From Amanita rubescens (Eukaryota > Basidiomycota > Agaricomycetes > Agaricales > Amanitaceae): a DNA stretch of 64,000 nt. The translations under genes were made by a program, and so were the position numbers. Every line of letters starts with the position of its first letter. Position 1 is the first letter of the stretch. This document shows, piece after piece, positions 1-11,455 of the stretch. The notes beneath the pieces were generated by a model, which worked only from the letters and a program-made list of their open reading frames with translations, was not told the DNA's origin and searched no databases. Location of the stretch: NCBI GenBank assembly GCA_015039365.1, contig WION01000100.1:1-64000 (forward strand), in the 5' to 3' direction.

Positions 1-27
1 TACAATGAACTCAACCGGAGTTGAAAG

Positions 28-136
28 TGCCCCACAAGAGTTCAAATGCGCTATTGTTCCTCGTTCCCCGCGAGCTGCAGACTTGATTCGTTCGGCGGCC
101 TTAGCTGTTCAGGAGAGTATGAGTGTTGGGGTATAA
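28..136 (+). CDS. Cytochrome P450, last exon only (5' part outside the window)
   Basis: This is the C-terminal exon of a P450 whose body lies left of the window. The sequence before position 28 ends in TTGAAAG, the same 3' splice site used before the last exon of the complete paralogues at 1970-4095 and 5414-7528. The exon encodes FKCAIVPRSPRAADLIRSAA and a short basic tail ending at TAA (134-136). This is the C-terminal beta-sheet segment that follows the haem loop in the family. It shows that the plus-strand P450 array continues to the left. Confidence 0.85.
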
Positions 137-769
137 AATTGGCCTTGATAGGTGATCGCTTTACTTTTGATCTTCCCGGGTGAGGTAGGACATCTGCTGG
201 TGGGAGCGAGAGACAAGTAGGGCTCTCAGTGTTAATTCGTTCAGTTTTCCCCTGCTCCCCGTGAACATAGTGCTATCCACAATACAAATCCATGCTTTAT
301 ATAGTGTCGTTTTGGATCGGCACGCCGGTCCGTGTGTGACGCGTGACGTACATACCCCGAAAAGGAGGTTGAAATCTACCCCCGCTTCACAGATGTCGCT
401 CTAGATCTGGAACCCCATGCGAGAATTCCATTTCATTATTATACACAGCACCATGTCCCTACCGGTGTCTTTGATCACCTGCAGTTTGTTTCAAACGCAA
501 GGGAGCGACGCATAAAAACAACCCCGGGGTCCCGTCTCCAGACAATGCAGAACTTGGCGACACCCATTCTCAACGTACGCGGGACTCCCATGTTGACGCG
601 CGTCGCTCATGAGCCACCCCCTTTCCACTTATGGAGTAGAATTACGGGCGGTGTCAGACAACTACAGTGTTCAGCGACGCTGATAGAGATGCTACTTCAG
701 GGTGAGGACATCTGTCGTTATATTCCATGCGCCTGTTAATATAAGTCTTTTAGGCAAGCCTTCGTCTAC

Positions 770-1096
770 ATGGAATTCGAGGACTCGATCGGAATCTTGG
801 TTTCGAATGGGGAAAGCACTAAAGGCGTTGACGTCTATTCCCAGAAGCTCATTCCACGATACCCGTGCGTGGCAGAGGCCAAATTGATCAAGCAGATCAC
901 TGAAAAGTGCCAGCAAATTAGCAAGGCACCACGGCTACTCAAAATGTCTTTGCAGTCACTATTCGGCTGGTCTGCAGAAGAACTTGCGGTCCAGGACGCT
1001 ATCCATTCAAGCGCCAAAGACGAAATGATATGGATGTCCATACAACATTGGCGGTTCCACGTCATGTCTGTTTGGAATGGATTACGACGGTCATAA
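770..1096 (+). CDS. Unrecognised 108-aa open frame, possibly an exon or remnant
   Basis: The frame begins at ATG 770, runs 108 codons and ends at TAA. The product is fairly hydrophilic, with a helical-looking middle (KLIKQITEKCQQISKAP) and a W-rich end (MIWMSIQHWRFHVMSVWNG). The frame just upstream (QAFVYMEFED) can be read through a potential 3' splice site near 750, so it could be a downstream exon of a small gene. I recognise no family. It could also be chance, because the opposite strand is open over much of the same interval. Confidence 0.2.
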   Translation: MEFEDSIGILVSNGESTKGVDVYSQKLIPRYPCVAEAKLIKQITEKCQQISKAPRLLKMSLQSLFGWSAEELAVQDAIHSSAKDEMIWMSIQHWRFHVMSVWNGLRRS

Positions 1097-1909
1097 GGTG
1101 AGCACCGTATTTAAGGATCTCCGCAAGAAATTCATAAATGCAATAAGCTCGCATTCTCACGATGTGCCGATGTAAATGCATAATTTGATGGATGCTGGAA
1201 TAGAACAGGCGACCACGAGGGTGTTTCTGCATCCTCATGATAACCCTCCACGTTTGAACGTAATGACGTCATTAACACAGCCCAAACGGGTTCAACATTA
1301 AAATACGCACATGAACCTTTCGCGTGTTAGGCTTACCTACTTTGGAACGACAGGCAAGGGGCTATGGAAGTATGTTGAACCAACTTTCTTCTAGTCTGTC
1401 GGAGCGTTTTACGTTACCCTTCGTAGAGTCGGTTTTGTAACTCAGTCTGCCAAATTAACCATAAACCCCGGAGAGGACCTCTGCCGGCCATCATTCCTCT
1501 CACTCTCATGAGAATCGAGAGGTAATTAAGCTCGGAAGTGTCACGGAACGTATTCCGCAGCCAACCTCGTGGTCCCCGTCAGGCAAGAATGGTAACAAAT
1601 GAGCATACCCATCATACGCAGGGGAATTGCTGAGGACCAGATGCCGAAGAAATAATCGGCATCGTCAACGATTCCAGGATCAATTGGGCGCTGCATGGTC
1701 CAAGGCACAAGTGGATTGAGGGGATACACTGCCGCAGACCACATTTACGCGGCACGTCAAACAATAAGAAAATGACAATAGGGTGGTACCCCCGAAATCC
1801 CCTAAAAGGGAGCGAGCAACGCTCTCGATCCAGCTTCAAATATACCAAAAGCTAGCACTTACCAAGCGCCGAGAACTGATTCGGTCGGAACCATTTTGAA
1901 TGCTGGTGA

Positions 1910-1916
1910 TATATAA
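1910..1916 (+). promoter_or_regulatory. TATA box of P450 gene 1
   Basis: TATATAA lies 54 nt upstream of the ATG at 1970. Similar boxes lie 55-75 nt before the ATG of the other P450 genes here. Confidence 0.55.
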
Positions 1917-1969
1917 CACATCGTGGGCATTGAGCGCGTTAGTCAAACTCAAGACATCATCCGCAGAGC

Positions 1970-4095
1970 ATGTTGACTTTGCTCTTACCTGTTCTCGCTG
2001 GGCTAGCTGTCGTCCTTACGTTGGTATGGCGCAGGAAACTGCCTGCTCCTTATCCTCCAGGACCACCGCCAAAACCATTCATTGGCAATGCAGCTGAAAT
2101 CCTTTCAGAGATGAAATGGGTCAAGTATTTGGAATGGTCAAAGCGTCTCAATAGTAAGTTCCTTCTCGAAAACGTCTGAAAAGTCTTTTGAAAAATTTAG
2201 GTGATATTATCCATATGTCATGCATGAATAATCATATCGTTGTTCTTCACAAGTTGGAAGATATAACAGAGCTCATGGAAAAACGCTCAGCTATATACTC
2301 AAGCCGTCCGTGGATCCCGGCCGCTGAAATGTAAGGCTGTCATTCGCATGGTACCCAGGTCTGACGGTCGTATTCTATCCTGGTCAGGTTAGGTATTGAT
2401 TACGTCACCGGACTGATTCCCTACGGCGAAAAATTTCGGAGGCACAGAACGATATATCACGAATGCCTCAGAAAGGAGCTCATGCCACTTTACCAGACCA
2501 CACATACGGAAATAGTTCATTCTGCCGTTGATCGACTTCTCAGCGATCCTGGAGGCTTCAGATCTCACTGTAAATGGTGTGCTTTAAGGTATACTCCAGT
2601 TAGCGGGTGCTCACTCTCGTTCTACAGGCTAGGCATCGCCGTCATCATGTCCACGACATTTGGATATAACATCACGCTCAGAGAGGCAGATGATCGATAT
2701 GCTACTTTGGCGGCACAAGTGTTAACTGTGATTTCTCTGTTGTTACAGCCAGGAGGAACGCTCGTCAACATGATTCCGTTCCTCAGATTTGTCCTTCCGT
2801 GGATTCCTGGAGCATCAACTCAGAGATTGGCGGCCAACGCAAAGGAGGCATCCATAGCTTATAAAACCGAGACTTATGAGAACGTGAAATCGAATTTGGT
2901 AAATGTCTCGTTTCACATACTTTCAGACAGCTGAAAATTGCTTGAAGCTCGCGGGGACTTCCAATGATTGCATCCTGACGCGATTGCTGAGACACCATCT
3001 GAAAGATGACGGTATTACATTTGAAGGCGAAGACGACCTCAAAGAAACAATAGCGAATATTTACCTTGGTGCGCCTTATCCCCTTAGTGCTGTGCTTTTC
3101 TAAGTCGGGGTCCGGGGATCAGCCGGTGCAGAAACGGTATACAGAACGATTTTTTTTTAATTCCCAAATTTAACCAACGAACAGATCCAAGTATTACAAT
3201 TAGTTTTCTTTATGGCCATGGCTCTCTATCCTTCCGTACAAAAGCGAATTCAGTACGAAATCGATAGTGTCGTTGGGAGAGATCGATTACCTGCATTTGA
3301 GGATAGGGCCTCACTCCCATACGTTGAGGCTGTCTTGCGAGAAACCTTAAGGTGGAGGCCCGCCGTTCCCCTCGCCGTTCCCCATGTATCGGTCAAAGAT
3401 GATGTATATAAGGGCTTCTACATTCCCAAAGGTTCGCTAATATCACAACATACAAATGTCGTTATTCAGATGCTTTATTCTCCAGGTACACTTGTTTTTG
3501 CGAACGCGTGGTACGTCTTCCCAAATTCATGCACCACATTGCTCGCAGTGAACGCATTTTTTTAGGGCGATCAGCCAGGATGAGGAGAGATATTCAAATC
3601 CCGACTCGTTTGATCCTGAACGTTTCTTTAATCCGGATCGTACCCTGAACGACGATAGGGTTGAGTACGCTTTCGGCTATGGACGCAGGTGTGCATCACT
3701 TCCCGCATATATTCCATTCGTTCACTGTTTGCAGGATCTGTCCTGGAAGATTTATGGCCAGAGATGTCGTAAGTAAGCTGCCGTGTCAGACGGCATGTCC
3801 CCCCTGAAGCCGTTTGACAGCTGTGGATAATGATGGCTTCGGTACTGTCAACTATGAACATCTCCAAAGCGAAGGATGAGACCGGAGTCGAGATCGAGAT
3901 TGATCCAAATGCAATCAGTTCCGGGCTCTCAAGGTAAGTAATAAAGCTACCTTGGGTACGTTAGGTTCATTGAAGCGGGATCTTGAAAGCGCCCCACTGC
4001 CCTTCAAATGCGCCATTGTTCATCGGTCCCCTCGATCCGCAGAACTGATTCGTACAGCCGCTAAGGCTGTGAAAGAAAGGATGAGCGCGGAGTAG
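1970..4095 (+). CDS. Cytochrome P450 monooxygenase, 12 exons, 518 aa
   Basis: This is a haem-thiolate monooxygenase that would be anchored in the ER membrane. Substrate unknown. Exons I infer: 1970-2153, 2201-2330, 2388-2576, 2628-2898, 2948-3068, 3123-3136, 3185-3431, 3486-3510, 3566-3688, 3735-3768, 3821-3933, 3990-4095. They sum to 1557 nt with no internal stop. Residues 1-22 form a hydrophobic signal anchor followed by the PYPPGPPPKPFIGN hinge. The I-helix signature AGAET is split by a 14-nt microexon. ETLR (ExxR), PERFFNP and the haem loop FGYGRRICPGRFMARDV are all present. The pattern resembles basidiomycete P450s often annotated as O-methylsterigmatocystin oxidoreductase-like. The paralogue at 5414 shares every intron position. 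Gene function beyond P450 is not assignable. Confidence 0.92.
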
Positions 4096-5413
4096 CGAAT
4101 TGGTTGATTAAGGTGATCAGTTTTCTTGAAAGTCTTGGTTGATAAGAAAATATTTCATCTGTTAGTTTCCTTGTTTTTCGGACCTGCCCCGATCATCATG
4201 TACGTACCGCTGCCCATGATACTTATTTATAGTCCATTGCCGTTTTATGCATGTCGCACGGTTGACGTTGATCAATTGATCGGTAACTGAACAATTGTAA
4301 TGCCTTTGGGCCTGCCGGTTAATAGCACTTATTCGCAACTATCGCATTGTGAATTCATGTTCTTTTCCTTGTCGAAGGTCAAATTACCGAGTCAGTGGCA
4401 CCCGTCGGCGCCCGACGCAAGCTAAAAACCAGATATATTATAACTGGGGAAGAGTGGAGGCTCATCATCATGATGGCCGTCACGGCAGGTTCGGTTTCCT
4501 TATTTAGATGCCACGTGCCGTGGCAGCTAACCATCACAGCGCGCAATTCGGCTTCATGATCTGTCTTTCGGGTGGGCAAGGTGACATCTACTAGCATGTC
4601 AGCTAGGCGGTACATTCCACCCCGCAAGAACGTTTTACGTTGGATCTGCGATCTCGTAATATCCGGAAGGCTCAGCGAGGCTCCATCATTCTAGAAGCAA
4701 GTCCGTCGAACGATCTCGTTCCTTTGGCTCCATCCGTGTGGATGAACTTAGGATGATTGAACGCTTTAATTGCTGGAACAGTGAAGGCTGAACAAGTGAA
4801 TTCATGGCTAAACTCGTGAAGGGCCTCCAATATACCCTACATCACCTTCGATTGCAGCCACCGCCTTAGATACACGACGCTCCAGTTGGCCGTCCTCAAG
4901 GCCGCTTTGATGTTTTGGATTATGTTGGGGTACTTAGACATAGCTTGTACGTGTCAAAAATGCTAATACAAACCACACTTAGTGATCTTCGTTTAGGTAA
5001 TGGATGAAGCCACGCGCTTTTCTTCCTTTCACGGTCACATCCTGCCGCTTACACGAATCTTCCTCGTGTCACTGGGGCTCACCTAATTTCTAACAACAAA
5101 AATAACGAGGCGTGGACTGGGCATTCTTTGTGCCAGAGCGTTCTATCCTTCCAGCGTCGGTCTTTATGCTCGATACATTAACTTGATCATGGAAATTTTG
5201 CAGAGATAAGTCTGCTCATCTACTTCCACTCCGTGTTTGTCCTCGTGATTTCTGCCTGGAGGAATGTCGTAACGCCAGCATACCCATTGATCAAAGATAT
5301 TACATGTCAGGGATTTTCTGTTTGAAACAGGTGACACTATATAATGATGTCTTCACTGCATCCACGCGGCTTTCAAGAGCACTTTAGCCCACTCAAGGAA
5401 GCTTCCGCAGAAT
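4096..5413. other. Intergenic between two P450 genes
   Basis: About 1.3 kb with no supported gene. It should contain the terminator of the upstream P450 and the promoter of the next one. A TATATAA box lies at 5338-5344. Nothing else recognisable was seen on either strand. Confidence 0.6.
5338..5344 (+). promoter_or_regulatory. TATA box of P450 gene 2
   Basis: TATATAA lies about 75 nt before the ATG at 5414. Confidence 0.5.
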
Positions 5414-7528
5414 ATGTCAAACATTCTTTTTCTTTTTCTTGTAGCAATGGCCGTCGCTCTAGCTCAGGTATTTCGCAAGAAACCGCATCCGCCATATCCT
5501 CCGGGGCCACCAACGAAGCCATTCATCGGCAATGCGTTTGATATTTCTTCGGAGATGCAGTGGATCAAATACTTGGAATGGTCGAAGCGTCTCAATAGTA
5601 CGTTGCATTTCTGAAATGGTCTGGAAGTGTCTTGAAAGCTTAATAGGCGACATCATCCACGTCTCGGCTATGAATAAGCATATCGTCGTTCTTCACAAGA
5701 TGGAAGATATAACCGAGCTTATGGAGAGACGTTCAGCTATATACTCGAGCCGTCCGTGGATTCCGGCTGCTGAGATGTAACGTGCATACTTAGATCGATG
5801 TTAGCCACGTTTGACCCTCGTTTCAGGCTAGGCATCGATAATATCACCGCTTTAATTCCTTACGGGGATGAATTACGAAGGCACAGAAAGATATTGCACG
5901 AAAGTCTTAGAAAGGAAGTCATGCCACTTTATCATAGCAAGCATACGGAAAAAGTTCATCTTATGATCAATCGGCTTCTGATAAAACCCGAAGACTTCGC
6001 AAGCCATTGCAAGTGGTGCGTTTTTTCAAGTACGGTATAACTAACAGCTTCTCAATCCATCTTCAGGTTAGCTGTCGCTGTCACCATGTCTACGACATTT
6101 GGATACGATATTTCAGCTGGAAAAGCGAACGATCGATATGTTACATTAGCCGAACACGTCTTGACCGTTATCCCAGAACTTTTGCAACCAGGGCGAAACA
6201 TTATCAATGTATTTCCGTTCCTGAGGTTCATCCCTCCTTGGATACCCGGAGCGTCGACGCAGAAATCGGTGGTTAAGGTGAAGAAATTGTGGATGGCTTA
6301 CAAGACGGAACCTTATGAGTACGTGAAATCGAATCTGGTAAGTATCCACGTTACACATACTCGCCGGAACTGAGTATTGCCGGAGCTCGCAGGGACGTCG
6401 AAGGACTGCATGTTAACACGACTATTGAGGTCCCGTCTAAGGGATGATGGTGCGACGGTTGAAGATGAAGATGACCTTAAAGACACGATGGCAACCATGT
6501 ATCTTGGTGCGTAGCGCCATTTTAGCCTCGTTTCCTTCATTAAACCAATAATTAGCTGGCGCAGAATCGGTATGCAGGGAGAATCTAGTAATTCACTGTT
6601 TGCCCCCATTAAATCAACGAGCAGACGCAATCGGCGCAGCTTATTTTCTTCATGGCCATGGCGCTCTATCCTTCTGTACAAAAACGAGTCCGAGATGAGA
6701 TCGACAGAGTCGTTGGGAGACATAGACTGCCCACTTTCGACGACAGGCCCTCCCTGCCTCACGTTGACGCTGTGTTGAGAGAAACCCTACGGTGGAGGCT
6801 CGTTGCGCCCCTTGCTATTCCCCATATGGCAATCAAAGATGACATATACAAAGGGTTCTACATTCCGAAAGGTAAGCGAACATCAGAAATTCGAGGAACT
6901 GTTACCCATATGCATATGCACCCCTCTCCAGGCACGCTTGTTTTACCGAATGCATGGTGAGTTTTTACAAATTTATGACATATCGCGTGTTGTGAACACA
7001 TTTCCCAGGGCGATAAGCCAGGACGAAACAATATATTCGAATCATGACACGTTTAATCCTAACCGGTTCTTTAACCCAGACGGCACCCTAAATGACGATA
7101 AGATTGAGTACGCTTTCGGATATGGACGAAGGCATGTACCGTTTATCACCTGGTGTATTCTAGCCGCTCACAGATCTCACAGATTATGCCCCGGAAGACA
7201 TATGGCCAGAGATGTCGTATGTCTTAATGTCACCTGAAAACGCGGCCTGTTGACGTCGTTGATTAGCTATGGTTGATGATGGCGTCGGTGTTAGCAACCT
7301 TCAACATATTCAAAGAAAAGGACGAGAACGGAGTTGATATCGATATTGATCAAAATGCGTTTACCTCTGGACTCTCCAGGTACGTTATACATTATTGCAA
7401 GCTTAATTACGGCTTATGAAAGTTCCCCACGACCGTTTAAATGCGCCGTTGTTCCTCGATCTCCTCGAGCTGCAAAATTAATTCGCACAGTGGCTACGGC
7501 CGCAAAAGAAAGCATGAACAGGGGATAA
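5414..7528 (+). CDS. Cytochrome P450 monooxygenase, 12 exons, paralogue of gene 1
   Basis: Exon 1 is 5414-5597 and the last exon is 7423-7528; intron positions match the 1970-4095 paralogue. The hydrophobic anchor (MSNILFLFLVAMAVALAQVF) is followed by PYPPGPPTKPFIGN. The I-helix motif is AGAES instead of AGAET. ETLR, a PNRFFNP segment and the haem loop FGYGRRLCPGRHMARDV are intact. Two points need care. The intron inside the haem loop appears to use a GC donor at 7132-7133, because only that choice restores the RR-LCPG reading. The intron after KSNL must use the AG just before CTCGCAGGG near 6386, as in all paralogues. With these, the gene is open throughout, so I regard it as functional. Confidence 0.88.
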
Positions 7529-7679
7529 TGGCGGCCATTCGACCTATTACACTGATGTAATCATATTCCGGAGGATTGATAGGACAGAACAAGTGTACTT
7601 TTTGTTATCCGATATCATAGTCAGACGCAAAAGCTGACATCTGTAAAACTGAATATATAATGTTACTTGCTAACTATTC

Positions 7680-7740
7680 CTGCAATATCTTGGGGCCGCA
7701 AAACTAATTCCTACAGCGGTTATGGCTAAGCATGAACAAC
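7680..7740 (+). pseudogene. Stray P450 C-terminal exon remnant
   Basis: After the real stop of the upstream P450, a second copy of the C-terminal coding motif appears (reading AAKLIPTAVMAKHEQ). The same remnant recurs at about 10245-10290, in both cases just before the 3' end of a small secreted-protein gene. It marks a segmental duplication boundary. Confidence 0.55.
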
Positions 7741-7956
7741 TATGGACGGAGATACTCTCTTCTGGATTCCGTCATGCAAAAACCTGAAGGGTTTGTGATT
7801 GCGCGCTTAATCGTATACGGGTCGTTTGGCGGCGGTCCAGCAGTATCATTTGTGCCTTTCGACCGAATCCATGCCGGAAACGGCCCATTTGACATAACCT
7901 TGCATTTCACTACACAATACAACCGGCAAGAATTACTCGACAAACAAGTACTATTC

Positions 7957-8618
7957 TCAAGTTTTACGACTGGATTGTGCAGAAGCCCGTTTTTTCACCC
8001 ACAGGTCCGGCTGAATTTTTAGATTGACAGCCACCGAACTGCCAAATTTAGCTGGTATGGATACAGGACGTGACTCGGAGCCCTCGCCCGCGTAGACGAT
8101 CGACTCTGTGGTTAATAAACCACCATGAAACGTAGTAGACTCAAATCCTTGACACATGCCATCACGGGTGAATTTACCTGCCACCTATAAAGTGACCATG
8201 ACATGTAAGACGTCGGATTTTCGAACAGCGGGAAATTACTGACGATGTGGAGCACATTCAGGTCTCTTTCCCGGTACCAATCCTGATTTTTAAATAGGAC
8301 CTCCGCGGCCGCTTTCTGGCGCATTGGCCAAATGCCCAGGACAGTCCCATGTATGACTTTCATATAAAACGTAATGGGTTTTATACTACTTTTATAAGAA
8401 ATTGTCCTCCAGATACCATCAAGGTCCAGTTTTTCCGGCTTTTCAAGTTGAGTGTTACCGTCATGGTGATCAGTGGTATCTTGACCATGCTGTCCGGAAG
8501 GAGCCTGCCCCTCAGACTCGCCATTGCCTCGAGAAATATCGGACGTCATCGGGGAAACGGGACTCGCGACGACAGAAATGCTGAGCATAAAGAAAAGTAG
8601 CGCTGGCAGGAGTAACAT
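7957..8618 (-). CDS. Small secreted protein of unknown function, copy 1 (2 exons, about 200 aa)
   Basis: Exon 1 is 8618-8244 and exon 2 is 8184-7957, joined in phase 0 across a 59-nt intron (GTCAGT...TATAG). I chose ATG 8618 because its paralogue at 10368-11037 starts at the equivalent place and because GTGAGT...TTAG just upstream looks like a 5'-UTR intron. The longer frame from 8717 is less likely. The N-terminus MLLLPALLFFMLSISVVASP is a signal peptide with an Ala-Ser-Pro cleavage region. It is followed by a polar Gly/Ser/His-rich stretch and a conserved block (TFYMKVIHGTVLGIWPM). I recognise no catalytic motif. Extracellular location is an inference. Confidence 0.6.
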
Positions 8619-8719
8619 AACTAATAATATCCGACGTGGGTTATAGGTCGATCGAGCACCAGAGTCAATATTGGTGCTACTCACTGACAACAAGCGTGCT
8701 GCGTGCGTGGAGATCAAGA

Positions 8720-9560
8720 GGCGGATCTAGCGCAGTTGAGTATAGAGACCAGCTCTAAGATGCGCGTGAGAGGGAGAAACCAGCTGAGGGTCAGAGACTT
8801 GGGATTCGGCATAGCTTTATAGAACGTGAACACGTACGGTCAACTCGGATCAGATGGTTCAAATCACTGACCATGAAGCCCCCAAGAGTTGATTCAACTT
8901 GAATCAGCATCACACCACAGCCTCCATCGACCATCTGGTTTGCTCACTCGATGCCCGCTTGAGGATCAGCAAAGGCTTTTGGCCGCCTTGGCATTGATGG
9001 GGAGTCGGGACACTCTGAGCCTAGTTACAATTGGCACCATACATTTATGACACCAAGCGCGAGCGGGGGGGAGGTGCGGGGATCAAAAGGCGAATCCGAC
9101 CAGCTCAAAGGTACGCGAGAGGGAGACTCGGGCCTTGCACAGCGTGTGAGTTGATGACCACACGTTCAAATAGTTTTCAGCTTGTAAATTCAACTCTATC
9201 CCGGACGCAGGGTCTTATAAGACGTGTGTTCTTCGCTGCTGATTGGTTCGAGACTGGGGTGATCCAAAATTATGTGCTGGAAGAGGCTGGAAGCCTGTGG
9301 ATGTTGCTATGCCGGCAGACGTGTCCGAACAGGCTGAATAAGGACTAAGTTTTAGCTTCATGAATCCCGTTTGGTGTTACCGTCATGGATTCCGATCGAT
9401 GCACTCGCCAAAGCCTCAAAGCCTCAAGCTTCAAGTTCCAGTCCTTTATGCTTTACACGTGTGAAGAATATTGGAACTGGAAGTCGTTTTATTACCAATT
9501 CGGACGCAATGTCAAGAACGTTCACCCTCGCCCACCAAGGCGTCTTTCACAAAATATGTG
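8720..9560. other. Duplicated promoter region, no gene supported
   Basis: The upstream region of secreted-protein copy 1 (around 8740-8790, with GACCAGCTCTAA and GAGAAACCAGCTGAGG) is repeated upstream of copy 2 (around 11110-11175). A more degraded third version occurs near 9075-9130. Open frames here (for example 9031-9348) show no recognisable protein. Confidence 0.45.
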
Positions 9561-9564
9561 AAGG

Positions 9565-10290
9565 GCCGCGCTTCTTGTTGGTTTCGCTATTGCTATTGCA
9601 TTGTTTTCGAGGCCGCTTGATATACCCTCTGAAATGCGATGGGTGAAACACTTGGATGGAGTGGTCGAAGTGTCTCGGCAGTGCGTTTTATTCTTGAAAA
9701 ATGCCAAAAATCTGACAATATCATGAACACTTTAGATAACGTCATTCAAATGTCGGTGATGAACAAGCACATTGTCGTCCTCCATAACATGGAAGATATC
9801 ATTGAGCTCTTGGAGAAGCACTCAGCTATATACTCTAACCGCCCATGGATTCCCGTCGCAGAGCTGTAAGGTGGTCGTTCGCAGTAATGATAAACATACC
9901 TGACATCGTTTCGAGGCTAGGCATTGCTATTGACAATATCACTCCTCTAATAGTAATACCTCACGGTAATGAAAAGAGCTATATTCCAAGAATGTTTCAA
10001 AAAGGATCAAATCCCACTTTACGAAAGGACGCACATGGAGAAAGTTCGTATTGCTCTATCGTTATCTAATAGCTATGATTGATGACGGTGCAGGTGTCAG
10101 GCACTATCTTCCCCCAACATATTCAAAGCAGAGCAGGAGAATGGGATCGAACACTCCGGACCAGTTCTAATCATGCATTGCGCTCACTGGTACATTCAGG
10201 TTAAAAAACTACGACTTTGACTGTTCCTTAAATACACGGCTCCCTGCAATACCTTGGAAACTAATTCCTACAGCGGTTATGACTAAGTAT
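9565..10290 (+). pseudogene. Cytochrome P450 pseudogene with exons 4-10 deleted
   Basis: Pieces of the local P450 family are colinear here but broken. Exon 1 keeps a hydrophobic anchor and an EMRWVKHL segment but has lost the PPGPP hinge. Exon 2 (9736-9865) is nearly perfect and encodes HIVVLHNMEDIIELLEKHSA. Exon 3 starts at 9916 and decays with indels. At about 10066 it jumps directly to the family's exon-11 sequence (the stretch homologous to 7267-7345), followed by a C-terminal remnant at 10245-10290. The I-helix, ExxR and haem-loop exons are missing, so no enzyme can be made. Confidence 0.8.
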
Positions 10291-10367
10291 GAGCAACGGA
10301 GGTACTCTCTTCTGGATCCCGTCATGCAAAAATCTGAAGGGTTCGTAATTACACACTTAATCATATA

Positions 10368-11037
10368 TTATTCCCAAGGTCTCCGTTGAGGAGCGGGTTC
10401 TGCGGGAGTATCCGGTTTTTTCTCCGACCACAGGGGTACGTGAATTCCTACATTGACATCCTCCTCCGCCGAGCCTCCTGATCTAATTTTAGCTTTTAGG
10501 GATACAGGATGCCCGTCCGCATCGACGATCGACTCTGTGCGTAATGAACCACGAGGAAACGTATTCGTTTCAAATCCTTGAACCATTTCTTCGGGTAATG
10601 TAGGTGCAATCTAAAAAAATGTAAGACATCAGGTTTTCGAACAGCGGTAAATCACTGACGAGCCTGCGGAGTGAACCCAGCGTCGTTTCCCGGGACCAAT
10701 TCTTATTTGTAAATAGATCCTCCGCGACCTCCTTCTTGTACGGCATTGGCCAAAGACCCACGATAGCCCCCTTAACGATTTTCAAATAATATGTCTTTCG
10801 TTTCATACTATTGTATTCGTGATGATATGCCGTCCAGAGACCATCTTCCTGTTTTTCATGTTGAGCGTTACCGCCGTGGTGGTGACTGGTATCATGCAGA
10901 CTATGCTGTCCGGAAGGAGTCTGCCCCTCAGACTCGCCATTGGTTCGGGGAGAAATATCGGATATCATCGGGGAAATGGGAATCGCGACGACAGAAATGC
11001 CGAGCATAAGGAAAAGTAGCGCTTGCAAAAATAACAT
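10368..11037 (-). CDS. Small secreted protein of unknown function, copy 2 (2 exons, about 206 aa)
   Basis: This is the paralogue of the gene at 7957-8618. Exon 1 is 11037-10660 and exon 2 is 10610-10368, joined in phase 0 over a 49-nt intron (GTCAGT...TTTAG). It starts MLFLQALLFLMLGISVVAIP, a signal peptide. A His-rich segment (HDTSHHHGGNAQH) follows, then the conserved block TYYLKIVKGAIVGLWPM shared with copy 1. The second exon is more divergent between copies than the first, with a different acidic/Pro-rich C-terminus. Both copies follow P450 3' remnants in the same arrangement. Function unknown. Confidence 0.6.
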
Positions 11038-11455
11038 AACAGGCTGATTCTAAAAGAGAGTCGACATCGGTACTACTTACTGGCAACGAGTGTGTGTGGA
11101 GATTGGCAGGAGCGCAGTTGAGTGTAGAGACCAGCTCTAATCGGATGCGCGTGGGAGGGGAGAAACCAGCTGAGGAGAAGAGAGGGATGCGACACCGCTT
11201 TCTACTAAAAGTACGGGTGCAGAACGGATCTCGCCTGTCCGTGGAGCCCGCAGGGGTTGATTCTTGAAATCAGCATCACACCCCATCCGCGGTTACTATC
11301 ACTACTGCACTTAGACTGATGCGTGATCAGAAAAGCAGTAGCCTCGGTCTTGGCCACCTTCGCATTGACGATGACTCTCTGAGCCTTAAGTATTAGGTCA
11401 GTAGTACCGAGCGTGTCGGATTATGTAGCTTATATATGGTTCGACTCTGGCATTA
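11038..11455. other. Promoter region of secreted-protein copy 2; convergent spacer to GDA1
   Basis: It holds the duplicated promoter-like block near 11110-11175 and a likely 5'-UTR intron 3' splice site just before ATG 11037. No further gene was seen. Confidence 0.4.

Larger units (their letters stand above)
137..1969. other. Intergenic, mostly unassigned
   Basis: About 1.8 kb separates two P450 genes. The only sizeable open frame is the one at 770-1096, listed separately. Short frames around 1541-1848 on the minus strand have no recognisable domain. I see no tRNA and no transposon ends here. Confidence 0.5.

Noticed and set aside
2899..2926. A 28-nt intron in P450 gene 1
   Set aside because: An alternative AG at 2946-2947 gives a 49-nt intron and the same phase, matching the paralogues.
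6358..6390. Apparent frameshift in P450 gene 2 after KSNL
   Set aside because: The apparent stop and frame loss vanish if the intron ends at the AG before CTCGCAGGG, the same 3' splice site that works in all the other intact P450s.
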